DNA of 35,542 nt from NCBI GenBank assembly GCA_035513175.1, contig DATKCN010000107.1, forward strand, positions 1 through 35,542. Reading direction: 5' to 3'. The stretch's first letter is position 1. Each line of letters opens with the position of its first letter. The notes under the pieces are model-generated. The model was not told the origin of the DNA, made no database searches, and saw nothing but the letters and a program-made list of their open reading frames with translations. The stretch comes from DATKCN01 sp035513175 (GTDB taxonomy: Bacteria > Chloroflexota > Chloroflexia > Thermomicrobiales > CFX8). A program made the translations under genes and the position numbers. This document shows positions 16,733 to 25,305 of the stretch, one piece after another.

Positions 16733-17392
16733 ATGATCAGCGCGGTTATGTTCGATATGGATGGGGTACTCGTCGACTCTGAGCCGGCTCATTTCGCGGT
16801 GACGGTAGACGCGCTCGCGGCGCAGGGACTCCCGGTTCCTGACGATCACGACTGGGAGCGAGTGTTCCTTGGGCGGCCCGACGTGGACGGTTTCGCCGAG
16901 TGGTTTCTCGAGCACCGCATTTCCGTGGACCTCGACGTGCTCATGGCCGACAAGCTCGGCCGGTTCATGACTCGCTTCGCTGAGCTGGTGACGCCGTTTA
17001 ACGATGGACAGTGGTTGGCGAGAGCACTCTTCAAGCGAGGCGTGCGGCTGGCGCTCGTTACGGGCGCGCGCCGCGCCGAGGCGGATATGATTCTCCGGTC
17101 GAGCAGGCTGTCGGACGCGTTCGAGGCGACGATCAGCGCGGACGACGTCACGCGGGGCAAACCCGATCCTGAGCCGTACCTGATGGGCGCGGCAGCACTG
17201 GGCGTCAGCGCCCGGGATTGTCTGGTCATCGAGGACGCGGTCGTTGGGCTGCGCGCGGCTGAAGCGGCTGGAGCGAGTGTCATCGTCGTTGACCGGCTGC
17301 ACCGACCGGAGCGGTTCGTGTCCACGCAACCGGTTACGAGGCTTGATGCTGCGGTGTTGCGCGATATCCTTGCTCGGCGCCAACCAGACTGA
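16733..17392 (+). CDS. HAD-superfamily phosphatase (beta-phosphoglucomutase/phosphatase-like)
   Basis: A cytoplasmic haloacid-dehalogenase hydrolase of 219 residues, subfamily IA with a helical cap. Motif I is MFDMDGVLVDSEP (nucleophile D8, acid D10), motif II is LALVTGA, motif III is the Lys in RGKPDPEPY, and motif IV is VIEDAVVGLRAA. The KPDP signature and cap size favour a sugar-phosphate phosphatase or phosphoglucomutase-like enzyme; the substrate is not predictable. The ATG at 16733 lacks a ribosome-binding site, and a GATACT hexamer (16721-16726) sits 6 nt upstream, consistent with a leaderless transcript as for the ArsR gene. It is convergent with the CoA-transferase gene, 9 nt apart. 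Confidence 0.9.
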   Translation: MISAVMFDMDGVLVDSEPAHFAVTVDALAAQGLPVPDDHDWERVFLGRPDVDGFAEWFLEHRISVDLDVLMADKLGRFMTRFAELVTPFNDGQWLARALFKRGVRLALVTGARRAEADMILRSSRLSDAFEATISADDVTRGKPDPEPYLMGAAALGVSARDCLVIEDAVVGLRAAEAAGASVIVVDRLHRPERFVSTQPVTRLDAAVLRDILARRQPD

Positions 17393-17401
17393 CACGCGGA
17401 G

Positions 17402-18739
17402 TCACCCGTTTGGCAGGGGTGGAACGGCGATGGGATGTCCCGCGAGGTTGTGATCGCGGGCAAACGCGAACAGATCGTCCCTGAATGATGGGTGGGCGAT
17501 GCTGATCAACGCCGCCGCGCGTTCGCGTAGCGTTCTGCCATATAGATCCGCGACGCCGAACTCGGTGACGACGAATCGCACGTGCGCTTGGGTTAGCGTC
17601 ACCATGGCGCCGGGGCGCAAGCGTCCAACGATGCGGGATTCGACTCCTCCGCGCGCCGTGGCAGGCAGCGCCAGGATCGACCGTCCGTTATCGGCCAGGG
17701 TCGCGCCGCGCATGAAATCGACCTGACCGCCGAAGCCACTGTAGATGCGCTCGCCGATCGAGCTGGAGCAGACCTGACCGGTGAGATCGATCTCGATTGC
17801 CGAATTCACCGCGATCATACGGTGATTGCGGCGGATCACGGCCGTGTCATTGGTGTAGTCAGCCGGGTGCATCTCCAGTCCGGGGTTGTCGTCGGCGAAC
17901 GCGTACAGTCGCTCGGATCCCATGAGGAAGGACGTGATGAGCTTGCCGGGATGAATCGGGTTGTAGCGCGCGGTGATGACGCCAGCATCGACGAGGGCCA
18001 TTACGCCGTCGGAGAACATCTCGCTGTGGATTGCCAGGTCCTTATGCCCGCCAAGTGCCGCGAGCACGGCGTTGGGGATACTTCCGATGCCAAGTTGAAG
18101 CGTGGACTGATCTTCGACAAGACCGGCGACGAACGCGCCGATTTTTTCATCAGTCGCGGATAACCGCGCTGGCTGCAGCGCGACCGGCGGGATGTGTACC
18201 TCGACGGCAGCGTCTATCTGGTCAATGTGGATGAAGCTCGCTCCATGCGTGCGCGGCATGGCCGTGTTGATCTGGGCGATCACGGTCTTCGCCGCCCGAG
18301 CGGCCGCCATCGCGACATCGACAGAAACGCCAAGCGAGCAGAATCCGTGCGCGTCGGGGGCAGACAGATTCAGGAGCGCGACGTCGATCGGAAGACGTCC
18401 GGAGCGGAACATAGAGGGGACCTCCGACAGAAACGCTGGGATGTACTCTGCGCGTCCTGAGTTGACGGCGTCGCGCGTGTTGCTTCCGACGAAAAGAGCG
18501 ACGTGGCGAAAACTCTGCTCATACCCCGGGGCCGCGTAGGTCGCTGGTCCTTCAGTATGCAGGTGGCAAACGAGCACGTCTCGCAGTTCAGGCGCACGTT
18601 GAACGAGGGCATCCACGAGACCCGAGGGGGTCGCGCACCCGCCGTGGACAAAGACACGATCGCCGGACCGGACGCGCGCGACTGCCTGCGCGGCGGTGGC
18701 GAGCTTCGACTGCAGCCGGCTGATTGAGTCTGACGTCAA
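17402..18739 (-). CDS. Acetyl-CoA hydrolase/4-hydroxybutyrate CoA-transferase family protein
   Basis: A 445-residue two-domain CoA-transferase that moves CoA between acyl groups through a glutamyl-CoA intermediate. The active-site Glu is predicted as E240 in LAIHSEMFSDG. The conserved GIGSIPNAVLAAL stretch precedes it, and GFGGQVDFMRGA and the HVRFVVTEFGVADLYG segment form the C-terminal domain signature. The N-terminal GDRVFVHGGCATP is the usual first strand. The start is TTG 18739 with GGAGGG close upstream; no ATG lies near. The donor and acceptor acids (acetate, 4-hydroxybutyrate, propionate, others) cannot be told apart from sequence alone. Confidence 0.9.
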   Translation of the reverse strand: MTSDSISRLQSKLATAAQAVARVRSGDRVFVHGGCATPSGLVDALVQRAPELRDVLVCHLHTEGPATYAAPGYEQSFRHVALFVGSNTRDAVNSGRAEYIPAFLSEVPSMFRSGRLPIDVALLNLSAPDAHGFCSLGVSVDVAMAAARAAKTVIAQINTAMPRTHGASFIHIDQIDAAVEVHIPPVALQPARLSATDEKIGAFVAGLVEDQSTLQLGIGSIPNAVLAALGGHKDLAIHSEMFSDGVMALVDAGVITARYNPIHPGKLITSFLMGSERLYAFADDNPGLEMHPADYTNDTAVIRRNHRMIAVNSAIEIDLTGQVCSSSIGERIYSGFGGQVDFMRGATLADNGRSILALPATARGGVESRIVGRLRPGAMVTLTQAHVRFVVTEFGVADLYGRTLRERAAALISIAHPSFRDDLFAFARDHNLAGHPIAVPPLPNG

Positions 18740-18930
18740 ATGCCCTCCGTCACGGAGTCGATGAGCGTGGTCGCGTTCGACGCTACCACTTTCTCACGCT
18801 CCTCACACACGGCTCTCAAACGGCCTATGGCGTCCGTCACCGAGCGCGATCTCTGCGGCGGCCCGGGACGAGCGACGTGGCGACGGCGCTGATGTGGAAG
18901 GCGTGCCAGGGACTGTCCGTTCCAATGCGG

Positions 18931-19902
18931 TCAGCCCGATTTAAGGGCGCCCTCACGGTGATGAACCGACAATTCCGACGCCGACGGAGCCACGCCATCG
19001 TACGAGACCTCTGCGCTCGATCCGGGCGGAATCGCGAGGATCGGCGTCACGCCGCGATGCATGATCTCACTGGTGACGCTCCCAAGCGCGAAACGCCGCA
19101 GGCCGCCGCGGCCGTGGGTCGAGATGACGATCAGATCGGCGGAGGTCGTCTCTGCCGCGCGCACGATCTCGTCGGCTGGACGTCCGGCTCGCACTTCCCA
19201 GCCGACACGCAGCCCGCGTTCGCGCAACCCGGTCGCGATACGATCGAGATCGGCGCGGGCTTCGGCCTGAAGCTGCTGCTCCACTTCGATGATCTGCTGA
19301 GAGGCGAGCATGGACGCTTCTGCGAAGGCGCCGTATGTCGTAGACCAGATGGGCTCGACTACCCGCACCAAGGTCAGTGTCGCGTCAACGCGCGCGCCGA
19401 GTTCGGCGGCAAGCGCAAGGGCCTGCCCGGCGAGCTCGGAGCCATCAAGCGGGACGAGCAGACTATTCAATGTCGACTTTTCCGCAGCGACGCCGCCGCG
19501 AACAAGTGCGACAGGCACGGTCGATCCTCGGAGCACCTTGTCCGCGACGCTGCCGTACATGACGCGTCCGAGGCCGCCGCGCCCATGTGTTGACATCACG
19601 ACCACGACATCCGGCTGTCCGCTAGTCAGTCGCAGCAGTTCCTCGACAGGGTTGCCGCGAATAACATAGGAGAAGGTCTCGATGTCTGGCGAAACACGGC
19701 TCGCGACCTTCTCGAGATAATGTTCCGCTGCTGATCGGTCGGGCAGCAGCAGGCTCGGCAGGAGATCGAGCATCACGGGCTCGGTCAATACGGTCGTCAA
19801 CTCCAACGCCGCTCCGAACGAGCGCGCCAGGATCTGGCCGAGCCCGATGGCGGATTCGGACAGCTCAGAGCCATCCAGCGGCACTATGACTCGTTGCATC
19901 AT
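18931..19902 (-). CDS. Tandem-domain universal stress protein
   Basis: Two UspA domains in 323 residues, each beginning VIVPLDGSELS or LLVPLDGSELA. Both have the ATP-binding GxxGx9G(S/T) signature: STHGRGGLGRVMYGSVADKVLRGSTVPV in the first and STHGRGGLRRFALGSVTSEIMHRGVTPI in the second. Such proteins bind ATP and are induced by hypoxia, starvation or oxidative stress. The start is ATG 19902 with AAGGAG 7 nt upstream. It is divergent from the response regulator at 20118, so the two-component system next door may control it; in mycobacteria, tandem Usp genes are members of the DosR regulon. Confidence 0.93.
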   Translation of the reverse strand: MMQRVIVPLDGSELSESAIGLGQILARSFGAALELTTVLTEPVMLDLLPSLLLPDRSAAEHYLEKVASRVSPDIETFSYVIRGNPVEELLRLTSGQPDVVVVMSTHGRGGLGRVMYGSVADKVLRGSTVPVALVRGGVAAEKSTLNSLLVPLDGSELAGQALALAAELGARVDATLTLVRVVEPIWSTTYGAFAEASMLASQQIIEVEQQLQAEARADLDRIATGLRERGLRVGWEVRAGRPADEIVRAAETTSADLIVISTHGRGGLRRFALGSVTSEIMHRGVTPILAIPPGSSAEVSYDGVAPSASELSVHHREGALKSG

Positions 19903-20117
19903 GTCCTGTCTCCTTCAACTGGCGACTCATCGCGGACAGCGGGCCGCTGGCATCATCACTCCTGGTTAGCATATGTGCGCCAGCGTCGTATTGGCGCGTC
20001 ATCGAACGGTGAAGGCGTTACAATGCCGTGTACGTTACGCGAGCCAGGCGTGTTGCCGCTGCCGATCGGGTCACGCTACAAAGGACGCACGCTTTACAAC
20101 GAACGAATAGGACATGT

Positions 20118-20840
20118 GTGTTGCGTAAGCATCTGATTCTGGTGGCCGACGACGATGCGCCGGTCCTCCGGCTGGTGCGGGCCAAGCTCCAGGCAGATGG
20201 CTATGCCGTCATCACCGCGTCAAATGGCCAGGAAGCAGTCGCGACGTTCGAGGCTGAGGGGCCCGACATCGTCATTCTCGACCTGATGATGCCCGTCATG
20301 GACGGCATCGCAGCGATGAAGGAAATCCGCGCTGATTCCAGCGTGCCGATCATTCTGCTGACCGCGCGATCTGCCGCGCGCGACAAGATCCGCGGGTTGG
20401 ACATGGGCGCCGACGACTACGTAACGAAGCCGTTTGACCCGGATGAGTTGTCGGCGCGCGTTGGGGCGCTACTCAGGCGCGCAGTCGGTGAAGTGACACC
20501 GGCCGGTCAGGTGCTCGACTATGGCCGGCTCATGATCGATCTCGCCGACCACAGGGTCGTCCTCGACGGGGACGAGGTGCGGCTGAGCCGCACGGAGTGG
20601 GAAGTGCTGTATCAACTGGCGTCGAATGCGGGCCGCGTCATGCTGCATGGCGACCTGCTGGCGCGCATCTGGGGACCCGAGTTTCGCGACGAGACGTACT
20701 ACCTTCGCACCTGGGTCAGCCGGCTGCGACGGAAACTCGGCGCTCAAGCCGAGGGAGACCGCCTGATCTCGACGTTCCCAGGCATCGGATACCGCCTCGA
20801 GCCCCCGCCCGAGGCGCCGTTGATTGACCAGCGGCGATAG
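20118..20840 (+). CDS. OmpR/PhoB-family response regulator
   Basis: A 240-residue two-domain regulator. The receiver domain has the acidic cluster VADDD (D11-D13), phospho-acceptor D55 in VILDLMMPVMDG, the switch Thr in ILLTARS, and Lys in YVTKPFDP. The C-terminal winged helix shows LSRTEWEVLYQLASNAGRVM and a recognition helix in YYLRTWVSRLRRKLG. Start: GTG 20118 or TTG 20121, both behind AGGA (20109-20112); the upstream frame to 20028 looks like leader. It is followed after 73 nt by a sensor kinase gene, forming a two-component system. Confidence 0.92.
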   Translation: MLRKHLILVADDDAPVLRLVRAKLQADGYAVITASNGQEAVATFEAEGPDIVILDLMMPVMDGIAAMKEIRADSSVPIILLTARSAARDKIRGLDMGADDYVTKPFDPDELSARVGALLRRAVGEVTPAGQVLDYGRLMIDLADHRVVLDGDEVRLSRTEWEVLYQLASNAGRVMLHGDLLARIWGPEFRDETYYLRTWVSRLRRKLGAQAEGDRLISTFPGIGYRLEPPPEAPLIDQRR

Positions 20841-20913
20841 GGACATGCGCCCGCCGCCTCTTCCGGTCGCCACCCATCGGCTGCTCGGTCCATCCTGCTG
20901 AAAGGGGGCGCGC

Positions 20914-22848
20914 ATGTCCGATAGCGTCATTCGGTCGCTGCTGGATGCGATGACGGTGAGCGTTGGCGTTCCGTTTCAGTCCGTCACAGACGCGCCGTTG
21001 GACGCGCGGCGGGCCGCGATTCAGGCACTTGCGACCGCGCACACGCCTATCGAGTCGATTCAGATCGACGACCAGCATTTCCTTGGGTTGAGGTATGACG
21101 ACCGGCTGGGTTCGGTGGTGCTGGCCGGACCGTACCGCAAGTCTCCCGATCCGACCAGCGGGGACGACGCGATCACGACGGACACGGAAGAGCGCGTGCT
21201 GCGAGCGTTAACGGCGATCGCGCCCGGTCTGAGAGACATCGCGAACGAGCACCGGCAGCGACTGGAGCTGGCCACACAGCTGGAGGTTTCGACCAGTTCC
21301 GTGCTTGCGGTCACCGGCGAGCTGGCGCTGGACACGGTGTTGCGCCGCATCGTCGATCTGTCCCGGCAGTTGGCAGGAGCGAAGTACGCCGCGCTGGGCG
21401 TGCCAGACGACAGCCGGCGACTCGTTGCGTTCATCACGTCGGGCATGACGGATGAGCAGGAGCGACGAATCGGCGAGCTTCCACGTGGTCGGGGCATTCT
21501 CGGGCTGCTGCTGGAGGAACCGAAAACGATTCGACTTCGAGAGCTTGGCGAGCACCCCGCGTCGGTCGGGTTTCCGCCCCGTCATCCACCAATGAACAGC
21601 TTCCTCGGCGTGCCGATCATCGCGCACGGCCGCGTGCTTGGAAACCTGTATCTGACGGACAAGCTGGCCGAGGAAGAGTTCAGCGTTCGTGACGAGCGCC
21701 TGGTTGAGATTCTCGCGTTGCACGCGGCGGTTGCGATAGAAAATGCCCGTCTGTACCAAACGGTGGAACGGGAGCAACACCGTCTGCGCGCAGTGCTGGA
21801 GCAGCTGCCCGAGGCGGTGATGATCGTCGAACGTGATCCCGAGATCGTCACGCTCGTCAACGGACAGACATCGCAGCTGCTCGGCTGGAGGATCGAGACC
21901 CCCATGCCACTCGCAGACTACGTCGCTATGAACACGCGAGAGACGTCTGACGGAGACCCAATCAGTGATGATGATTTGCCGATCGTGCGCGCCGTACGGC
22001 ATGGCGAGTCCACACATCTTCGGGATGTGTTGATCACCCGCCCGGACGGGAGCCAGATTACGGTGCTGCTGAACGCCGCGCCGACACTTGGATCCGAGGG
22101 ATCGATCATTGGGGCAATTGCGGTCTTCCAGGACGTCACGCTGATCAGGGACGCCGAGCAACTGAAGGACGACTTCCTATCGATCGTTTCACACGAGCTG
22201 CGAACGCCACTGACGACGATTCGTGGAGGGGCCACGATGCTGCTACGTGACTCCGGCAGACTTGACGCCGAGACACGCGACGAGATCCTGGGAGACATCT
22301 CGAACGAGAGCAACCGGCTGGCGATACTGGTTGAAAACATGGTTCAGCTTGCGCACATCCGGGCTGGGCGCCTGGCGATGGAGACTGAGCCGGTACACGT
22401 GCTCGGCGCGATTCGAAGCGCCGTCAACGCCGAACAACAGCAGCTTGCGTCCCGCAAGTGCACGATGACCAGTAGTCCGGACCTCGTCGTCGCGGCTGAT
22501 CCACGCAGCCTGGATCAGATTATCCGGAATCTGCTGCACAACGCGGTGAAGTACTCGCCGCCCGAATCTCCAATTGAAGTGAGCGCGACTCGCGACGACC
22601 AGCTGAAGATGGCGGCGATCAGCGTGCGCGACCATGGAATCGGCATCGATGAGAAGGACGTGCCGCACGTATTCGAGCGGTTTCGACGAGCCAGCGCCGT
22701 CGAGTCGAGCCAGATTCCGGGCATGGGGCTGGGGCTGTACCTGTGCCGCGAGCTGGTCGAGGCGCTTGACGGCAAGATCTGGATCGAGTCTCCACCGGAC
22801 GGCGGAACGATCGTGGCGTTTTCGCTCCCAGTCGCCGCTGACGATTGA
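20914..22848 (+). CDS. GAF-PAS sensor histidine kinase
   Basis: A 644-residue soluble-looking kinase with no transmembrane segments. An N-terminal unassigned part (1-~125) is followed by a GAF domain (~130-275) closely resembling DosS/DosT GAF-A, with GFPPRHPPMNSFLGVPI and LGNLYLTDK; H224 lies where those proteins carry their haem-ligand region. Next are a PAS domain (~285-400, LRAVLEQLPEAVMIVERDPEIV), HisKA with H427 in SIVSHELRTPLTTI, and an HATPase domain: N-box QIIRNLLHNAVKYSP, G1 DHGIGID, G2 GMGLGLYLCRELV. The ATG is preceded by AAAGGGGG. It probably phosphorylates the OmpR-type partner encoded upstream. The ligand sensed is not proven. Confidence 0.93.
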   Translation: MSDSVIRSLLDAMTVSVGVPFQSVTDAPLDARRAAIQALATAHTPIESIQIDDQHFLGLRYDDRLGSVVLAGPYRKSPDPTSGDDAITTDTEERVLRALTAIAPGLRDIANEHRQRLELATQLEVSTSSVLAVTGELALDTVLRRIVDLSRQLAGAKYAALGVPDDSRRLVAFITSGMTDEQERRIGELPRGRGILGLLLEEPKTIRLRELGEHPASVGFPPRHPPMNSFLGVPIIAHGRVLGNLYLTDKLAEEEFSVRDERLVEILALHAAVAIENARLYQTVEREQHRLRAVLEQLPEAVMIVERDPEIVTLVNGQTSQLLGWRIETPMPLADYVAMNTRETSDGDPISDDDLPIVRAVRHGESTHLRDVLITRPDGSQITVLLNAAPTLGSEGSIIGAIAVFQDVTLIRDAEQLKDDFLSIVSHELRTPLTTIRGGATMLLRDSGRLDAETRDEILGDISNESNRLAILVENMVQLAHIRAGRLAMETEPVHVLGAIRSAVNAEQQQLASRKCTMTSSPDLVVAADPRSLDQIIRNLLHNAVKYSPPESPIEVSATRDDQLKMAAISVRDHGIGIDEKDVPHVFERFRRASAVESSQIPGMGLGLYLCRELVEALDGKIWIESPPDGGTIVAFSLPVAADD

Positions 22849-22976
22849 AAAGACACCCAATTCAAGGCTCGTCGCAGGCATCAGCAGGCGTTGCGCTGCT
22901 GGACTCGAACACAGGACGCTGGCCACCCGGGGTGCGTGGCGCCGACGACGCTGTAACGGAGTCCGGTGGAAACGGT

Positions 22977-23007
22977 GACGGGAAGGCTCAGCTGAAGCCT
23001 TCCCGTC
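22977..23007. terminator. Strong hairpin after the histidine kinase gene, possibly bidirectional
   Basis: Perfect 12-bp stem, GACGGGAAGGCT (22977-22988) and AGCCTTCCCGTC (22996-23007), with a 7-nt loop. It sits between the kinase stop (22848) and the end of the convergent Thr-rich gene (23041). A T-tract is lacking on either strand, so it may act as a factor-assisted or bidirectional terminator. Confidence 0.65.
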
Positions 23008-23040
23008 GGTATTCGCGCGAACGATGCGTCGAACGCTATC

Positions 23041-23325
23041 TCAGGTCGTGGTTGTCGTCGTCGTGCCAGTGGTGGTTGTGCCGGTCGTCGTCGTGCCGGT
23101 GGTGGTTGTGGTTGTCGTCGTGAGCCACTCGGTCAACGTCGTCCAGTCGGTCCCAGTCGTGGTGGTGTACCCCGTGACGTCCGGCGTGGTGGTTGTGGTG
23201 GTAGTGGCCGTTGTCAGGATCGTGTCGAGCAGGGTCTGCTGCGTGGTGGGAAGTGTCTCGCGCATGGTCTGCAGCTGCTGAACAAACGCGGTGACATCTT
23301 CCGTGGTCGTAGTGGTCGTAGTCAC
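23041..23325 (-). CDS. Threonine-rich small protein (94 aa, 59% Thr)
   Basis: 55 of 94 residues are Thr, in runs of 4-8 split by single Gly residues, and the protein ends TTTTGTTTTGTTTTTTT. The non-repetitive part is EDVTAFVQQLQTMRETLPTT, then QQTLLDTIL, an amphipathic helix-like stretch, with a later PDVTGY and TDWTTLTEWL. There is no Cys and no signal peptide. Real-gene evidence: GTG start at 23325, a strong AAGGGGG (23331-23337) 5 nt upstream, and a -35/-10 promoter further up. The Thr codons vary (ACC, ACG, ACA, ACT), so the repeat is kept at the protein level. On the opposite strand the region reads Val-rich, a shadow. Function unknown. The helix-then-low-complexity plan resembles leader-core precursors or surface stalks, but this is a guess. 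Confidence 0.7.
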   Translation of the reverse strand: MTTTTTTTEDVTAFVQQLQTMRETLPTTQQTLLDTILTTATTTTTTTPDVTGYTTTTGTDWTTLTEWLTTTTTTTTGTTTTGTTTTGTTTTTTT

Positions 23326-23372
23326 TGAGTCCCCCTTGCCTTGTGAAAATGCGGTTGCGACATCGCACTATC

Positions 23373-23401
23373 AGAGTAGCATAGGCCCATAATGCCGTCA
23401 A
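23373..23401 (-). promoter_or_regulatory. Promoter of the Thr-rich gene
   Basis: On the minus strand: -35 TTGACG (23396-23401), a 17-bp spacer and -10 TACTCT (23373-23378). The predicted start near 23366 would leave a leader of about 40 nt containing the AAGGGGG ribosome-binding site. Confidence 0.6.
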
Positions 23402-23417
23402 CGGGGTATTTCGGCCA

Positions 23418-23471
23418 GTCTCAAACCTGCCCATATGGACACGAACGATGATCGTTGCGGCAGGTTGAGAC
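23418..23471. repeat. Nested inverted repeat between the Thr-rich and propeller genes
   Basis: Outer arms GTCTCAAACCTGCC (23418-23431) and GGCAGGTTGAGAC (23459-23471) differ by one extra A. Inside lies the tight palindrome AACGATGATCGTT (23444-23456). It is 17 nt upstream of the -35 of the Thr-rich gene and about 165 nt before the propeller ATG, so it may be an operator or a structured 5' leader serving one or both genes. The rest of the 311-nt gap shows nothing recognised. Confidence 0.55.
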
Positions 23472-23636
23472 CTCTGCTACGATCATCCAGCATCGAAGGG
23501 TGAGTTGACATGAGGCTCGCAGCGCCGGCAGTGCGACGCGGAAACCGAGCGCATGTGACAGTCCGAACCTACCGGCGATGATCGAGGCCGATGTCGTCGG
23601 CCGCGGCCCGCGTCGAGTCGTCGATTGGCAGTTACC

Positions 23637-25262
23637 ATGACGCATCACACCTGCGCAGACATCCGTATTATCCCACTGATCGTGGTCGTCATGTTCATCA
23701 TGAGCGTCACGACAGCAATGCCAGCGTACGCCCAGGAGGCAACGACGGTCGAGATCCATGCGATGGGGCTGATTAACCCGAAGGGGCTGGCATTCACGTC
23801 GGACGGGACGCTGTACGTGTCCGAGGCCGGCGCTCCAGGCGATGTCATGGTCCCCCTGCCGGTGAATTTCGGCGGCGAGGGGCCGATTGGAACGAACGGT
23901 CGCGTATCGCGCGTCACGCCGGATGGCGTCCGCCACGACCATGTCACCGGATTGCCGAACATCGGATTGTACGGCGGCGTTGAGATGCTCGGATCGACAG
24001 GCGTAGCCGTCATCAACGACGTGCTCTATCACGTCCCGGCAGGGCACATGACGGTGAGTCCCATGTTGTCACGGATCGAGGCAGATGGGACAACGACGCC
24101 CATCTCCGATGTCGGCGCATTCAACGACGACAACCCAACGCCGCCCAGTAACGGCGACGCCGTGCCAATGGGAAATCCATATGACCTGGTCGCGCTGGGC
24201 GGCGACTTGTACATCACCGACGGGAATTACAACCGCGTCATCAAGGCAACGCTGGATGGCGGACTCAGCCTGTTCGCTCAATGGGAGTTCAGCCCGGTGA
24301 CGGTCGGCGCAGGGGCCGGCCCGGACGGCAACCTGTACGTCGCGCAGTTCAGCCCGGCGCCGTACAACGCGGGCTCCGGCCGCGTCGACATGATCACGCC
24401 CGGAGGTGAGATCACCGAAGGTGTCGTCACCGGCCTAACGACGCCGATCGACGTGGCTTTCGCGCCGGACGGCACGATGTACGTGCTGCAATACGCCGCC
24501 GAGTTTTCCGCCGATCAATTGCGGTACGTCGGCTACGGCGGCGAGGTGCAGCGGGTCAACGCGGACGGCACGGTGACGCCGGTCGTAATCGGGCTGATGT
24601 TCCCGACAGCGATGGTCTTCGGGCCCGACGGCGCACTGTACGTGTCGAACTACGGAAACGAATCGAACGACGGCCAGGGCCAGATTCTCCGTGTCGTTCC
24701 GGGCGCGACGACTGCCGCGGCGCCGCACGTCGAGCCGCCGGACGAGTCGGGGACGTACACGAACGTGCAGCCGACTCCGACGCCGATCGCGGGCGCCGAG
24801 GCGCCGGTCGTCACCATCGAGATCATTGAGCCGACTGACGCGATGGCGTGGACGTTTGAGCCGAACGTCGTTACGATCCAGGTTGGCCAGACGGTGGAAT
24901 TCGTCAACGGTGGGCGGATCGTTCACACGGCAACGGCGAGGAATGGCGCGTTCGACACCGGCAACATGCGCGGCGGCGAGTCGGTCATTATTCAGATCAA
25001 TGAGCCAGGGACGTATGAATACATCTGCACCCCCCATCCGTGGATGGTCGGGACGATCATCGTCGAAGGCGAGGGCTCCGGTACCGACGCCGGCGCAGGC
25101 GCCGTGCTTGATTCGGGCAACGATCCGCCAACGATCGGCTTTCTGCGCGCTTTCGGGTTCGTCGCAATCCTGATCGCAATCGTGTTCCTCGCTGCGACGC
25201 TGATGAATCGATCGTCGCGTCGAGGTGAGGTCGAGCCGGAAGCGCCGACCGATGCAGACTGA
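23637..25262 (+). CDS. Exported ScyD/ScyE-type beta-propeller with C-terminal cupredoxin domain and membrane anchor
   Basis: A 541-residue envelope protein. The signal peptide (IIPLIVVVMFIMSVTTAMPAYA, cleavage before QEATT) is followed by an NHL/ScyD-like propeller (~25-370) built of GLAFTSDGTLYVSEAG, VGAGAGPDGNLYVAQFS, DVAFAPDGTMYVLQ and MVFGPDGALYVSNYGN repeats. A Pro/Thr linker leads to a type 1 copper domain (~395-485) with likely ligands H430, C464, H467 and M470 (CTPHPWM). The C-terminal helix GFLRAFGFVAILIAIVFLAATLM followed by RSSRR anchors it to the membrane, facing out. ATG 23637 has no obvious ribosome-binding site. The next gene starts 43 nt downstream, so this is probably the first gene of the cluster to 30596. 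It could be an extracytoplasmic electron acceptor or redox sensor. Confidence 0.85.
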   Translation: MTHHTCADIRIIPLIVVVMFIMSVTTAMPAYAQEATTVEIHAMGLINPKGLAFTSDGTLYVSEAGAPGDVMVPLPVNFGGEGPIGTNGRVSRVTPDGVRHDHVTGLPNIGLYGGVEMLGSTGVAVINDVLYHVPAGHMTVSPMLSRIEADGTTTPISDVGAFNDDNPTPPSNGDAVPMGNPYDLVALGGDLYITDGNYNRVIKATLDGGLSLFAQWEFSPVTVGAGAGPDGNLYVAQFSPAPYNAGSGRVDMITPGGEITEGVVTGLTTPIDVAFAPDGTMYVLQYAAEFSADQLRYVGYGGEVQRVNADGTVTPVVIGLMFPTAMVFGPDGALYVSNYGNESNDGQGQILRVVPGATTAAAPHVEPPDESGTYTNVQPTPTPIAGAEAPVVTIEIIEPTDAMAWTFEPNVVTIQVGQTVEFVNGGRIVHTATARNGAFDTGNMRGGESVIIQINEPGTYEYICTPHPWMVGTIIVEGEGSGTDAGAGAVLDSGNDPPTIGFLRAFGFVAILIAIVFLAATLMNRSSRRGEVEPEAPTDAD

Positions 25263-25305
25263 CGCCGGGTGGGACGGGCGGGCTCTCACGTGAGGAAGGA
25301 AGCGC

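Noticed and set aside
23024..23281. Val-rich 85-codon plus-strand frame (VVVVVVVPVVVVPVVVV)
   Set aside because: It is the shadow of the Thr-rich minus-strand gene, which has a promoter, a ribosome-binding site and a better start.
23505..23510. TTGACA upstream of the propeller gene
   Set aside because: No matching -10 at 16-18 nt downstream, so no promoter is claimed.
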